DNA from: Planctomycetota bacterium
GTDB lineage: Bacteria; Planctomycetota; Brocadiia; Brocadiales; Bathyanammoxibiaceae
Assembly (NCBI GenBank): GCA_016209685.1
Contig: JACQVQ010000008.1
Location: forward strand, 417,121 to 481,120
Direction of reading: 5' to 3'
DNA: 64,000 nt
This document shows positions 22,184 to 31,529 of this stretch, piece after piece; position 1 is the stretch's first letter, and each line of letters opens with the position of its first letter. Made by a program: the position numbers and the translations under genes. The notes below the pieces were generated by a model. The model was not told where the DNA came from, did no database searches, and saw only the letters and a program-made list of their open reading frames with translations.

Positions 22184-23653
22184 ATGGCCTGGGACAAACA
22201 AAACTTAAAAGAGGTAATAAGGGAAAAGATAAGTGACCGCAAATTAATTGTCGTCTCCAATAGAGAGCCCTACCTGCACATCTACAGTGGGGATGAGATA
22301 AGGTGTGTAACCCCAGCCAGTGGGGTAGCCTTAGCACTGGACCCGGTGATGCGGGCTTGCGAGGGCACCTGGATTGCTCATGGCTCGGGGGATGCTGATA
22401 GAGAGACGGTGGACTCTAACGATAGAGTTAAGGTGCCGCCTGAGGAACCTACCTATACCTTGAGAAGGGTCTGGTTAACCAGGGAAGAGGAAGATGGCTA
22501 TTATCATGGCTTTTCAAACGAAGGACTCTGGCCCCTCTGCCATATCGCCTTTACCAGGCCCACTTTTAACGAATCGGACTGGAACGTGTACCGTAAAGTG
22601 AATGAGAAATTTGCGGAGGTAGTGATAAATGAGATGGGGAATAATTCTGGTTTTGTATTCATCCAGGATTACCACCTTTGTCTCCTTTCAAGGATTCTCA
22701 AAAAAAAGAGGCCAGATATTACAATCGCCCAGTTCTGGCATATCCCCTGGCCCAACAGGGAGGCCTTCAGGATATGTCCCTGGGGAGAGGAGATCCTTTA
22801 CGGCCTTTTAGGGAATGATATTCTGGGCTTCCACATCCGTTATCACTGCCAGAATTTTCTTGATACCGTTGACCGGACAATAGAGGCAAGGGTTGATTAC
22901 GAGAGGTTCTCGGTGATACATGAAGGCAAGGAGACGCTTGTACGTCCTTTTCCCATAAGCGTTGATTTTGAAAAGATAAATAGTATAGCCCAGGATACTA
23001 AATACGATGAGGAGATAAAAAAGATAAGACGTGCTCTAAGATTAAAAAACAGATTGGTGGGTGTGGGGGTTGATAGGATAGATTACGCAAAGGGTATTGT
23101 AGAGAGATTTAAGGCAATAGATAGGTTCTTTGAGAGGTACCCCGAATATCTCGGACGATTCAGCTTTATACAACTTGGGCCTATTTCCAGAATCCATATC
23201 CATAGTTACAAGGAATACAATGACAAAATCTACCATCTAATGACGGAGATAGATGAGAAGTATAAGACCAGAGACTGGCAGCCCATTATATTGCAAAAGT
23301 CCCATTTTAGTCCAAAGGAGTTGATAAGCTATTACCGTTTAGCCGATGTCCTTATTGTGAGTTCCCTCCACGATGGGATGAATCTGGTGGCAAAAGAGTT
23401 TGTGTCGTCTAGATTTGATAACGGCGGGGTCTTGATATTGAGCAGATTCACAGGTTCGGCACGTGAGCTTAGTGAGGCTCTACTAATTAACCCCTTCGCA
23501 ACAGACCATTTTGCAGATACCATAAAAAGGGCCCTTGAGATGCCGACTGAAGAGAAGGCAAAGAGGATGGAAAAGATGAGAGAAGTGGTCAGGGAAAACA
23601 ATGTCTATAGGTGGGCTGGAAAGATAATCAGTGAGTTGAAGAAACTGGCATAA
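22184..23653 (+). CDS. otsA: Trehalose-6-phosphate synthase-like GT20 glycosyltransferase
   Basis: 489 residues. Transfers glucose from a nucleotide sugar to glucose-6-P (trehalose-6-P synthase) or a related acceptor. Family landmarks: VVSNREPY near the N-terminus, FIQDYHLCLL, FWHIPWPN, GFHIRYHCQNF, VGVDRIDYAKGI and the C-terminal nucleotide-sugar loop DGMNLVAKEF. The usual N-terminal GG of OtsA is replaced by PASGVALAL, so the sugar specificity may differ (for example glucosylglycerol-phosphate synthase). First gene of an operon with a DUF5752 gene, a TreT-like gene and an OtsB-like phosphatase. Confidence 0.88.
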   Translation: MAWDKQNLKEVIREKISDRKLIVVSNREPYLHIYSGDEIRCVTPASGVALALDPVMRACEGTWIAHGSGDADRETVDSNDRVKVPPEEPTYTLRRVWLTREEEDGYYHGFSNEGLWPLCHIAFTRPTFNESDWNVYRKVNEKFAEVVINEMGNNSGFVFIQDYHLCLLSRILKKKRPDITIAQFWHIPWPNREAFRICPWGEEILYGLLGNDILGFHIRYHCQNFLDTVDRTIEARVDYERFSVIHEGKETLVRPFPISVDFEKINSIAQDTKYDEEIKKIRRALRLKNRLVGVGVDRIDYAKGIVERFKAIDRFFERYPEYLGRFSFIQLGPISRIHIHSYKEYNDKIYHLMTEIDEKYKTRDWQPIILQKSHFSPKELISYYRLADVLIVSSLHDGMNLVAKEFVSSRFDNGGVLILSRFTGSARELSEALLINPFATDHFADTIKRALEMPTEEKAKRMEKMREVVRENNVYRWAGKIISELKKLA

Positions 23654-23659
23654 ATAGCT

Positions 23660-24331
23660 GTGGGAGAAACCAAAAAGGCTCAGAACCCCTTTCTCTTTTA
23701 TACAAAGCTAGACCTGGTAGAGACACTGGGCAAGAAGGCTAAAAACCTCCAAGAGCTTTTGGAGTTCCTAAGAAAAGCCCCTGCTTCTTCCGTCTATTAC
23801 CATACCCACCGCTACCTGCGTCAACATCATTTTTTATCTCCAGAGCCTCCAAACGATTTTGCCTACTGGGTGAGGGGGATGCTGGGAGACAGGGTCCTTG
23901 CAGAGAGGCTCTTCTCCATGGACATCCTTGATTTCAAAAATATAGAAGAACTTAGGACCGCTCTAGTAGAAATAATTGAGACCCATCTAACGGCCAATCC
24001 TGAGTATGGGAACAGGTCGGTCCCCCCCGGGTACGAGTTCCACTTTGCCAAATCCATAACATTTGTTCTCCCCCTTGGGTTTGAGACCCGGACTCTGGAA
24101 GAATTCCTGAAAGCACTGCAAAGAATAAGCACACATTCCATCTATTTCCACATGTTTGATTCCAGACTACGTCTTGGCCGGGGTGAGAACGACTTCTCTT
24201 TGTGGCTAAAAACAGAACTAGAGGAGTACGGACTAGCCACAAAAATCTCAAACCTTGACCCCTATACCAATACCATGGAAGGGCTCAAACAAAAGATGTG
24301 CCTTTTAATAGGAAAGGAGTTGCATGGCTAG
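23660..24331 (+). CDS. DUF5752-family protein
   Basis: 223 residues with two similar halves: LQELLEFLRKAPASSVYYHTHRYL... and LEEFLKALQRISTHSIYFHMFDSRL..., each followed by a DFAYWV/DFSLWL segment. This is the internal repeat of DUF5752 proteins, often found next to trehalose-type glycosyltransferases. No enzyme motif is evident; it may be a regulatory or scaffold subunit. GTG start six bases after the GT20 stop; overlaps the GT4 gene by eight bases. Confidence 0.8.
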   Translation: MGETKKAQNPFLFYTKLDLVETLGKKAKNLQELLEFLRKAPASSVYYHTHRYLRQHHFLSPEPPNDFAYWVRGMLGDRVLAERLFSMDILDFKNIEELRTALVEIIETHLTANPEYGNRSVPPGYEFHFAKSITFVLPLGFETRTLEEFLKALQRISTHSIYFHMFDSRLRLGRGENDFSLWLKTELEEYGLATKISNLDPYTNTMEGLKQKMCLLIGKELHG

Positions 24332-25544
24332 GCTTATAGACTACGAGCCATTTGTTGGAAAATCTACCATAGAGGAGTTGTCCCTCTTGGCAGGCCATCT
24401 TAGGGGCAAAGTCATGCAACATATAAACGCTACTGCTGTAGGAGGTGGTGTTGCAGAAATCTTGAACTGGTTAGTTCCACTTTTTAGAGACCTCGGAATT
24501 GACGCCAGGTGGGATGTGATAAAAGGCAACGAAAAGTTTTTTGTGATTACAAAGAAGATTCACAATATGCTCCATGGAAGAAAAGAGGAACTGACAAAAG
24601 AGGATATTGAATACTATGAGGAGGTGGGTGATTTCAACCTCCGTGAGATGAATTTTGCAGGGGACTTTATGTTCATCCACGACCCCCAGCCCCTGACCCT
24701 TGTAAAGAAGAAGGCCGAGATGGGGAGAAAGTGGGTTTGGAGATGCCATATAGACTCAACACTGGCCGAGCCTTCATTGTGGAATTATCTGGCTGGCTAC
24801 GTCAAGGATTATGACGCTGCAATCTTTTCCACTACGGCCTTTTCAAAGGACTTGCCCATTAGGCAGGTAATCATAAGCCCATCCATAGACCCTTTGAGTG
24901 ACAAGAATAAGGAGTTGGAAGAAGCGTTTATAGACCGGATTCTTGAGAGGTTTCAAATTGATAAAAACCGTCCCATTGTTACTCAAATCTCACGCTTTGA
25001 TTATCAAAAAGACCCTCTGGGTGTAATAAAGGTCTACAGGCTAGTTAAAAAGAGGATAGACTGCCAGTTAGTCCTGGCAGGTGGGGGTGCCACCGATGAC
25101 CCAGAAGGTCAGAAGATATTGGAAATGGTGAGGGAAGAATCTAGAGACGACCCCGACATCCACGTCTTGCTCTTACCTCCTGCCTCCGACAAAGAGATTA
25201 ATGCCCTCCAGAGGGCCTCCAGCGTGGTACTCCAAAAGAGCCTGAGAGAGGGTTTTGGTCTTACGGTGGCAGAGGCCCTCTGGAAAGAGAGACCGGTAGT
25301 GGCCTCTGCGACTGGGGGGATTCCACTCCAGGTTGTACACAATTATACGGGCCTTCTATCCCACACGATTGAAGGAACGGCCGGATTTGTAAAACAACTC
25401 TTGCAAAACCCTGAGTACGCCAAGAGATTGGGCAGTAACGGAAGGGAGCATATAAGGCAGAACTTCCTTGTAACCAGGCACATAAGGGATTACCTACTTC
25501 TCATGTTGAGCCTAGAAAGGGAAGGCGATTTTATATATCTTTGA
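24324..25544 (+). CDS. treT: TreT-like trehalose synthase (GT4)
   Basis: 406 residues. GT-B fold glycosyltransferase: N-terminal GKVMQHINATAVGGGVAEIL and DFMFIHDPQPL match trehalose glycosyltransferring synthase, which joins NDP-glucose and glucose directly; the C-terminal domain has QISRFDYQKDPLGVI, LVLAGGGATDDPEG and the nucleotide-binding SLREGFGLTVAEALW. AAAGGAG precedes the ATG. Having this next to a GT20/phosphatase pair means two routes to a trehalose-like sugar in one operon. Confidence 0.88.
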   Translation: MARLIDYEPFVGKSTIEELSLLAGHLRGKVMQHINATAVGGGVAEILNWLVPLFRDLGIDARWDVIKGNEKFFVITKKIHNMLHGRKEELTKEDIEYYEEVGDFNLREMNFAGDFMFIHDPQPLTLVKKKAEMGRKWVWRCHIDSTLAEPSLWNYLAGYVKDYDAAIFSTTAFSKDLPIRQVIISPSIDPLSDKNKELEEAFIDRILERFQIDKNRPIVTQISRFDYQKDPLGVIKVYRLVKKRIDCQLVLAGGGATDDPEGQKILEMVREESRDDPDIHVLLLPPASDKEINALQRASSVVLQKSLREGFGLTVAEALWKERPVVASATGGIPLQVVHNYTGLLSHTIEGTAGFVKQLLQNPEYAKRLGSNGREHIRQNFLVTRHIRDYLLLMLSLEREGDFIYL

Positions 25545-26320
25545 AATATCTCTTCTCAAATCTAGCATTACTCCGGCAACGGTTAGAACGTTACCCTAAG
25601 ATTCTCCTCTTTCTGGACTACGACGGGACTCTTGTTCCCATCCGCAAGAGGCCCTCCCTGGCTATCCTCTCCCCTTTAAGGAGACAACTCCTGGAAAGGC
25701 TCACCCAGAACCCCAGACTTTTCCTCTGTATAGTTACCGGGAGGTCCCTCATAGACATACAAAGTATAATTGCCATAAAAAGTATCTCTTACATTGCAAA
25801 TCATGGTCTTGAAATCTCGTTAGGAAGAAGATATTGGGTCCATCCGCAGGCACTGAGACTAAAACCCCACCTCAGGGAAATCCTCTCAAGACTCAGGAGG
25901 GCAACCATGCACATTAAAGGGGTCTTACTGGAGGACAAGGGGCTTACTCTGAGCGTCCACTACCGCAACGTCACGGGCATATCTAGTGAAGAGATAGAAA
26001 CGGTAGTTAAGTCAATTGTCAATCACTATAAAGAAAAATTTATCATGACATGCGGTAAGAAAGTTTACGATATAAGACCCAATATCAACTGGGACAAAGG
26101 AAGAGGGCTACTAAAACTTACTCAATTACTGGATAAAAAGGGGACATTTAAAATCTATATCGGCGACGACAGGACCGATGAGGATGCCTTCCGAGTTATG
26201 GGGAAAGAAGATTTTGCAATCAGAGTAGGCTATAAAAGAAACTCTCTGGCCTCTTATTACCTGAAAGACCCTAAAGAGGGTGTTTCTCTTCTACAACATC
26301 TTACAACTATCCTGGCTTAA
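25541..26320 (+). CDS. otsB: Trehalose-6-phosphate phosphatase (HAD superfamily)
   Basis: 259 residues. HAD motif I LFLDYDGTLVP (nucleophile Asp26), motif II TGR, ANHGLEI, cap domain, and motif IV GDDRTDEDAF. Removes phosphate from trehalose-6-P made by the GT20 enzyme. The TTG start overlaps the treT-like stop (TTGA). Last gene of the trehalose operon. Confidence 0.92.
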   Translation: MKYLFSNLALLRQRLERYPKILLFLDYDGTLVPIRKRPSLAILSPLRRQLLERLTQNPRLFLCIVTGRSLIDIQSIIAIKSISYIANHGLEISLGRRYWVHPQALRLKPHLREILSRLRRATMHIKGVLLEDKGLTLSVHYRNVTGISSEEIETVVKSIVNHYKEKFIMTCGKKVYDIRPNINWDKGRGLLKLTQLLDKKGTFKIYIGDDRTDEDAFRVMGKEDFAIRVGYKRNSLASYYLKDPKEGVSLLQHLTTILA

Positions 26321-26360
26321 AAATCGCAAGCCGACATTTCTAGGATAACACAAAAGACTA

Positions 26361-26388
26361 TTTACAATCCCTCAAACTGCTATATAAT
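26361..26388 (+). promoter_or_regulatory. Promoter of the SemiSWEET-hpt pair
   Basis: TTTACA (26,361), 16-base spacer, TATAAT (26,383). Confidence 0.6.
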
Positions 26389-26414
26389 TACGTCTTTTAA
26401 GATGGAAGGTACCG

Positions 26415-26726
26415 ATGGAGATGGAAATGTGGTGGAATGTGGTTGGGATGCTGGCCGCAACCTGCGGTTCAGCAGGTCTGATACCCCAGCTAGTCAGAGG
26501 TGTGAGGACCCGGAGGCTGGACGACGTATCACCGTGGCTATTGATTCTACTGCTCGTTGCGTGCGCCTTATGGTTCCTTTACGGTACGCACAAGTGGGAT
26601 AAGATTATAATGGGAGCTAATGCCTTTGTGTTCGTGCTAGTCTCTACTATCCTTTTTCTCAGGACACATTACATAAGACAGAGGAACAAAGTTTATGATG
26701 GAAGAGATAAGAAAGGATATAGATAA
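26415..26726 (+). CDS. SemiSWEET/PQ-loop membrane transporter
   Basis: 103 residues with three hydrophobic segments: NVVGMLAATCGSAGLIPQLV (carrying the PQ motif), SPWLLILLLVACALWFLYG and IIMGANAFVFVLVSTILFL. This is the triple-helix unit of SemiSWEET sugar uniporters, which work as dimers in the inner membrane. Next to the trehalose operon it may move a sugar or its precursor. GGAAGGT lies before the ATG. It overlaps hpt by 32 bases. Confidence 0.85.
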   Translation: MEMEMWWNVVGMLAATCGSAGLIPQLVRGVRTRRLDDVSPWLLILLLVACALWFLYGTHKWDKIIMGANAFVFVLVSTILFLRTHYIRQRNKVYDGRDKKGYR

Positions 26727-27249
26727 GATAATTGTCTCCACGGAAGACATAACGAAAAAGGTAGGAGAAATCTCCCAGAAACTAATCGCCGATTACAAAG
26801 AGAAAGACGTTACCATCGTCGCCATCTTGAACGGGAGTCTGGTCTTTCTCTCCGACCTCATCAGGCAGATGCCCTTCTCCATGAGGCTGGATACCATCGG
26901 GGCCGATACCTACGGCTCCCAGACCTTTCCCAGGGCAGAGACCAGGCTCCTTAACAGCCTGAAGCTGGACATACAGGACAGGGACGTACTGATAATTGAC
27001 GACATTATTGATACCGGCAAAACCCTCAAAAAAGTCATAGAGGACGTAAACAGATATAAACCCCGCTCGCTTAAGACCTGCGTACTCCTGAACAGGTCCC
27101 GTCGCCGACAGGTAGAATTGGAACCCGATTACTGCGGCTTCCAGATTGGGGACGAGTTCGTGGTAGGCTACGGATTAGACTTCAACAACCGTTACCGGAA
27201 CCTCCCCTATATCGCCACCCTCAAGGCAGAGTGTTATAGCAAGAGATAG
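26695..27249 (+). CDS. hpt: Hypoxanthine phosphoribosyltransferase
   Basis: 184 residues. Purine salvage: hypoxanthine/guanine plus PRPP gives IMP/GMP. The PRPP signature VLIIDDIIDTGKTL and the LNGSLVFLSDLI loop are intact, as is the base-binding FVVGYGLDFNNRYRNLPYI. Starts inside the SemiSWEET gene; GAGG is upstream of the ATG. Confidence 0.94.
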   Translation: MMEEIRKDIDKIIVSTEDITKKVGEISQKLIADYKEKDVTIVAILNGSLVFLSDLIRQMPFSMRLDTIGADTYGSQTFPRAETRLLNSLKLDIQDRDVLIIDDIIDTGKTLKKVIEDVNRYKPRSLKTCVLLNRSRRRQVELEPDYCGFQIGDEFVVGYGLDFNNRYRNLPYIATLKAECYSKR

Positions 27250-27327
27250 TTTGCTGTATAGACAGGTAATCAGCCTGAGGCGGATTACCCATGCCTATAT
27301 CATCCACACCTGGTAGCGGATATTCTC

Positions 27328-27356
27328 TTGATTTTACTCAAGGCTTTTGATACTTT
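27328..27356 (+). promoter_or_regulatory. Possible promoter of mqnE
   Basis: TTGATT (27,328), 17-base spacer, TACTTT (27,351). Moderate match only. Confidence 0.35.
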
Positions 27357-27419
27357 GTATTTTTCCCTTTTACCAGTCCGCATGCGGCGGATACTGCACG
27401 TCTGATTTGACGAATAATA

Positions 27420-28595
27420 ATGAAGACTGCGTTAGAAACTGTCCCCCATACAAGGAGGCATAAACCCTCTGCACAAGGGGCAGGGCCACTCCCTGTAGAG
27501 CTCTTAGAGAAGGTGGAGGCCGGGGGACGTCTTGACCTGGAAGAGGCCGTCAGACTTTATGGCTCCAATGACCTCTTATTGCTGGGTCAGATGGCCAATA
27601 CGGTAAAGGAGAGAAAGAGCGGTAACAAGGTCTACTATATAGTAAATCGCCACATAAATTACACTAACGTATGTAAGAACCGTTGTCGCTTTTGTGCCTT
27701 CTCTAAGGAAGAAAATCAGGCGGGGGGCTATACCATGAGTGTGGAGGAGGTGCTGGAAAAGGCGGAGGGTGTAGTGGAACAGGGGGCCACAGAGGTTCAC
27801 GTAGTGGGAGGTCTCCACCCCCACCTGGGTCTGGACTATTATCTAAAGATGCTGAGTCGTCTTCACGAGAAGTTCCCAAGTGTGCACCTCCAGGCCTTTA
27901 CCGCCGTGGAAGTAGCCCATATAGCCCAGAGGGCGGGCCTCTCTGTAAGAGATACCCTTAAGGAATTAGCCCAGGCCGGACTTGATTCACTCCCTGGAGG
28001 TGGGGCAGAGGTCTTTTCGCCCAGGATAAGAAAAGAGCTATGCCCTGACAAGCTCAGTGGAGAAGATTGGTTAACCGTGATGCGCCAGGCCCACGGGCTG
28101 GGATTGAGGAGTAATGCCACCATGCTCTACGGGCATCTGGAAACTCCTATAGAGAGGATAAGGCACTTGCTGGCCCTGAGGGACCTCCAGGACGAGACGG
28201 GTGGGTTCATGAGTTTCATCCCCCTGGCCTTCCATTCAGACAATACCTTTCTCCAGGGGCTTCCAAGGACTACGGCAGACCTTGACCTGAGGACACTGGC
28301 TATTAGTAGACTGCTACTGGATAACTTCCCGCACATCAAGGCCTTCTGGGTGATGCTGGGGGTGAAACTGGCCCAGGTCTCCTTAAGCTTTGGGGTGGAC
28401 GATATAGACGGTACGGTCATCCAGGAAAAGATTACCCATTCGGCCGGGGCAGATACCCCTGAGGAACTTTCAGTGGGTGAGATAGTAAGGTTGATTGAAG
28501 AGGCTGGGCGGGAGCCTGTAGAAAGAGATACCCTCTACAGGAGGGTAGTAAGACCCAGGGGGAGGTTAGGATCAGATTGGCGTATAGAGGATTAG
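27420..28595 (+). CDS. mqnE: Aminofutalosine synthase MqnE (radical SAM)
   Basis: 391 residues. Adds the SAM adenosyl radical to 3-[(1-carboxyvinyl)oxy]benzoate to give aminofutalosine, in the futalosine route to menaquinone. Radical-SAM motif CKNRCRFC (C85, C89, C92) preceded by VNRHINYTNVC, then EVHVVGGLHPHL and the C-terminal SHSAGAD-type region. The first 20 residues, with SAQGAGPLP coded by repeat-like DNA, precede the usual start. Lack of an SD before the ATG leaves the exact start open. Confidence 0.93.
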   Translation: MKTALETVPHTRRHKPSAQGAGPLPVELLEKVEAGGRLDLEEAVRLYGSNDLLLLGQMANTVKERKSGNKVYYIVNRHINYTNVCKNRCRFCAFSKEENQAGGYTMSVEEVLEKAEGVVEQGATEVHVVGGLHPHLGLDYYLKMLSRLHEKFPSVHLQAFTAVEVAHIAQRAGLSVRDTLKELAQAGLDSLPGGGAEVFSPRIRKELCPDKLSGEDWLTVMRQAHGLGLRSNATMLYGHLETPIERIRHLLALRDLQDETGGFMSFIPLAFHSDNTFLQGLPRTTADLDLRTLAISRLLLDNFPHIKAFWVMLGVKLAQVSLSFGVDDIDGTVIQEKITHSAGADTPEELSVGEIVRLIEEAGREPVERDTLYRRVVRPRGRLGSDWRIED

Positions 28596-28631
28596 TCCAG
28601 GAACAAGGGCGGTAACACCACCTAACTAAAG

Positions 28632-30557
28632 ATGCCTCATTTCCCAAATCTCTTCAGCCCTTTCAAGATAGGTTCCATGGCGGTAAAGAACCGCATCGTC
28701 ATGCCAGCCATGGAGACCCACCTGTGCGATAAGGAAGGGTTCGTCACGCCTGAAGTTATCTCCTACTACCGTGCAAGGGCCAAAGGGGGCGTAGGCTACA
28801 TTACCGTAGAAAATACCAGCATTGACCCTGCGGGGAGGATCAATGACGGTATGCTCTGTATCCACGAAGATAAATACGTAGATGGCCTGAAACGGCTGGG
28901 AGAGGAGGTACACGGGGCAGGCGGCAAGGTCGTAATACAACTTAACCATGCCGGAAAAGAGGCCCTTACCTACTTTACCGGTATGGAATCCGTATCCCCT
29001 TCCCCTATACCCAGTCCACTAACGAGGACTGTCCCCAGGGAACTCACCATCCTGGAGATAGAGGCCATTGTAGATAAATTCGCCCAGGGGGCAGAGAGGG
29101 TATTCAGAGCAGGGGCGGACGGGGTAGAAATCCATATGGCCCACGGCTACCTGGTGTGTCAATTCCTCTCCCCGGAGAGCAATATCCGTACGGACCGTTA
29201 CGGTGGGGATACAGAGGGACGGGCCAGGTTTGCCGTGGAGATAGTCCAATCCATAAGGTCAAAAGTCCCAAAGGATTTTCCAGTAATATGCAGGATAAGT
29301 GCCGATGAGTACACGGAAAAGGGGCTGAAACTAGAAGAGGGGAAGGTGATAGCAAGGCTACTAGAGTCTGCCGGGGCCAGTGCCCTCCATGTCTCTGCCT
29401 GCAATAGCGCCTCGGCCGTATACAATATCCCTTGCTACTATCTGGAGGAGGGGTGTTTTATCCACCTGGCCTCTGGGATAAAGTCTGCGGTGAAGGTGCC
29501 GGTCATCACTGTGGGACGGATTCTTAGACCGGAGATGGCCGAGGAGTCGCTGAGGGGAGGTAAGGCGGACCTGGTAAGTATGGGCCGCTCGCTGATAGCA
29601 GACCCCTATTGGCCCAAAAAGGTGGAGGAGGGGCGCCTGGAAGACATCCGTCCCTGCATCTCCTGTAACCGCTGTATAGAGAGCATTGTGGAAGAGAGGT
29701 TGGTCTGTACGGTTAATCCTTGTATAGGAAGGGAATGGGAACTGGAGAGGAAGCCCATGCCTGTGGCTAAAAAGGTACTGGTGGTGGGCGGGGGGCCGGC
29801 TGGCCTCTCAGCCGCCGCAGTAGCTGGAGAGATGGGGCATAAAATCTGGCTCTGGGAGAAAGAACCCCTCCTGGGAGGGAAGTACCGCTACGCCTCTATG
29901 GCCCCGAAGAAAGAGTACATGAGGAAATTCCTGGACTATCTTATCAAGCAGGCAAAAAAATATGCCACTGACATCCAGTGCAATAAAGAGGCCACGGTAG
30001 AGGCAATAAAGGAGTTTGCTCCCGAGGTGGTCATCCTCGCCAATGGTGCAAAGGACGAGTTCCTTCAAATCCCTGGCGTAAGTAATAACCACTTGATGGA
30101 GGTACTAGATGCCTTCAATGAGGCGGGGAGTCTGGGCGCAAACGTGGCCATTGTAGGGGGAGGGCCAGAGGGCTGCGAACTGGCAGACTATCTATTAACC
30201 CAGGGGAAACAGGTTACTATAATTGAGATGAGGAGGGTGCTGGGGCTTGGCCTGGTGGCCCACCCCAGGTACCACATCTCAGAACGCCTGAAGAAGGCCG
30301 GTGCAAAGATTATGATTAATACCAAGGTACTGGAAGTTGGACGCGGCTTCATCGTGGTAAGCAGGCGTGGGGAGGATAAGCAGAAACTGGATGGTTTTGA
30401 CAGCATAATAATGTCCTGTCTACATAGGCCTAATGATGCCCTGGCAGACCCCCTCAAAAAATGGATAAAGGAGGTTCATGTGGTGGGGGATGCCGTGCAA
30501 GGGCGTACGGCCCTGGAGGCCGTAGCTGAGGGGGCTTGTGCCGCCCTTAAGCTTTAG
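28632..30557 (+). CDS. Old-Yellow-Enzyme/2,4-dienoyl-CoA reductase-type flavoprotein
   Basis: 641 residues in three parts. An FMN TIM barrel (about 1-340) has LFSPFKIGSMAVKNRIVMPAM and HGYLVCQFLSP. The 4Fe-4S site uses CISCNRC at 342-348 followed by Cys at 359 and 364. FAD/NADPH domains have VVGGGPAGLSAA and a second GGGPEGCELADYL. It moves electrons from NAD(P)H through FAD, Fe-S and FMN to an enoyl-type substrate. The true substrate is unknown; position beside mqnE hints at quinone or fatty-acid metabolism. It starts 36 bases after mqnE. Confidence 0.88.
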   Translation: MPHFPNLFSPFKIGSMAVKNRIVMPAMETHLCDKEGFVTPEVISYYRARAKGGVGYITVENTSIDPAGRINDGMLCIHEDKYVDGLKRLGEEVHGAGGKVVIQLNHAGKEALTYFTGMESVSPSPIPSPLTRTVPRELTILEIEAIVDKFAQGAERVFRAGADGVEIHMAHGYLVCQFLSPESNIRTDRYGGDTEGRARFAVEIVQSIRSKVPKDFPVICRISADEYTEKGLKLEEGKVIARLLESAGASALHVSACNSASAVYNIPCYYLEEGCFIHLASGIKSAVKVPVITVGRILRPEMAEESLRGGKADLVSMGRSLIADPYWPKKVEEGRLEDIRPCISCNRCIESIVEERLVCTVNPCIGREWELERKPMPVAKKVLVVGGGPAGLSAAAVAGEMGHKIWLWEKEPLLGGKYRYASMAPKKEYMRKFLDYLIKQAKKYATDIQCNKEATVEAIKEFAPEVVILANGAKDEFLQIPGVSNNHLMEVLDAFNEAGSLGANVAIVGGGPEGCELADYLLTQGKQVTIIEMRRVLGLGLVAHPRYHISERLKKAGAKIMINTKVLEVGRGFIVVSRRGEDKQKLDGFDSIIMSCLHRPNDALADPLKKWIKEVHVVGDAVQGRTALEAVAEGACAALKL

Positions 30558-30572
30558 TACCGACAACCTCTT

Positions 30573-31484
30573 ATGGCAGTGAAGCAGGGATGCGTGCTAA
30601 GTATAGAAGGGCCATGGTGTCAGGTAGAGGCAGAAGGTTGCCTCTATCGCTGTGGCATAAGGAAAAAGCTCTTCCTTCAGGCTGATGGAAATTCTGGTCC
30701 CGTGGTGGTGGGGGATGCCGTAATCTTTGAGGAGACTACCCCTGGAGAAGGTGTTATAGATGGGGTCCTGGAGAGGAGGACCAAACTATCCCGTTCAGCC
30801 CCATGGACCCACGAGAAAGAACATATTGTTGCCGTCAACATAGACCAACTCCTCATAGTGGTATCTCTTAAAAACCCCCCACTCAAGGAGGGGGTGATAG
30901 ACCGTTATATCATAGTAGCCGAAAGTGGGGGTCTGAAACCTATTATATGCGTTAACAAGATAGACCTGGCAAAGGATGGAGAGGTCTCTTCCGTAGAAGA
31001 GACGTACGGAGGATTAGGGTATTCCCTCCTCTTTACCAGTGCCGTTCACGGGGAAGGGATAGACCAGCTGAGAGCGGCATTGAGGGATAGAAAAACGGTC
31101 TTTGGTGGGCAATCCGGCGTTGGGAAGTCTTCCCTGATAAATACCCTCCAACCTGGGCTGGGCTTAAGGGTGGGAGAGGTACGCCGGGCCGTCAGAAAAG
31201 GCAGGCACACCACCTCAAGCGTGAGTCTTATCAAACTGGATATGGGTGGCCACGTGGTGGACACCCCTGGGGTCAGAGAACTGGGGTTATGGGACATTGA
31301 GGGGCAAGATGTAGCCGAATTCTTCCCGGAGATATGGGAAACGGGTAGGAACTGTAAGTACACCAGGTGTACCCATAGTCACGAACCTGCCTGTGCGGTA
31401 AAAGAGGCAGTCCAGCGAGGTACCCTGAATAGAAGACGGCACGAGAGTTATTTGAGGATATTAAATTCGGTTGGGAAAAATTAG
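30573..31484 (+). CDS. rsgA: Ribosome small-subunit-dependent GTPase A
   Basis: 303 residues. OB-fold N-terminus, then a circularly permuted GTPase with G4 NKID (128-131) before G1 GQSGVGKS (179-186) and G3 DTPGV, then a C-terminal zinc site (CKYTRC, H, C). Helps mature the 30S subunit. It starts 15 bases after the flavoprotein gene. A GTAGGGGC palindrome abuts the stop. Confidence 0.95.
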   Translation: MAVKQGCVLSIEGPWCQVEAEGCLYRCGIRKKLFLQADGNSGPVVVGDAVIFEETTPGEGVIDGVLERRTKLSRSAPWTHEKEHIVAVNIDQLLIVVSLKNPPLKEGVIDRYIIVAESGGLKPIICVNKIDLAKDGEVSSVEETYGGLGYSLLFTSAVHGEGIDQLRAALRDRKTVFGGQSGVGKSSLINTLQPGLGLRVGEVRRAVRKGRHTTSSVSLIKLDMGGHVVDTPGVRELGLWDIEGQDVAEFFPEIWETGRNCKYTRCTHSHEPACAVKEAVQRGTLNRRRHESYLRILNSVGKN

Positions 31485-31510
31485 TAGGGGCGGGGCTACC
31501 CCGCCCCTAC
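31484..31510. repeat. GTAGGGGC palindrome with GGGGCTACCCC core
   Basis: Located at the rsgA stop codon; could serve as a weak terminator. Confidence 0.8.
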
Positions 31511-31529
31511 CGCTGATAACGGATAACCA

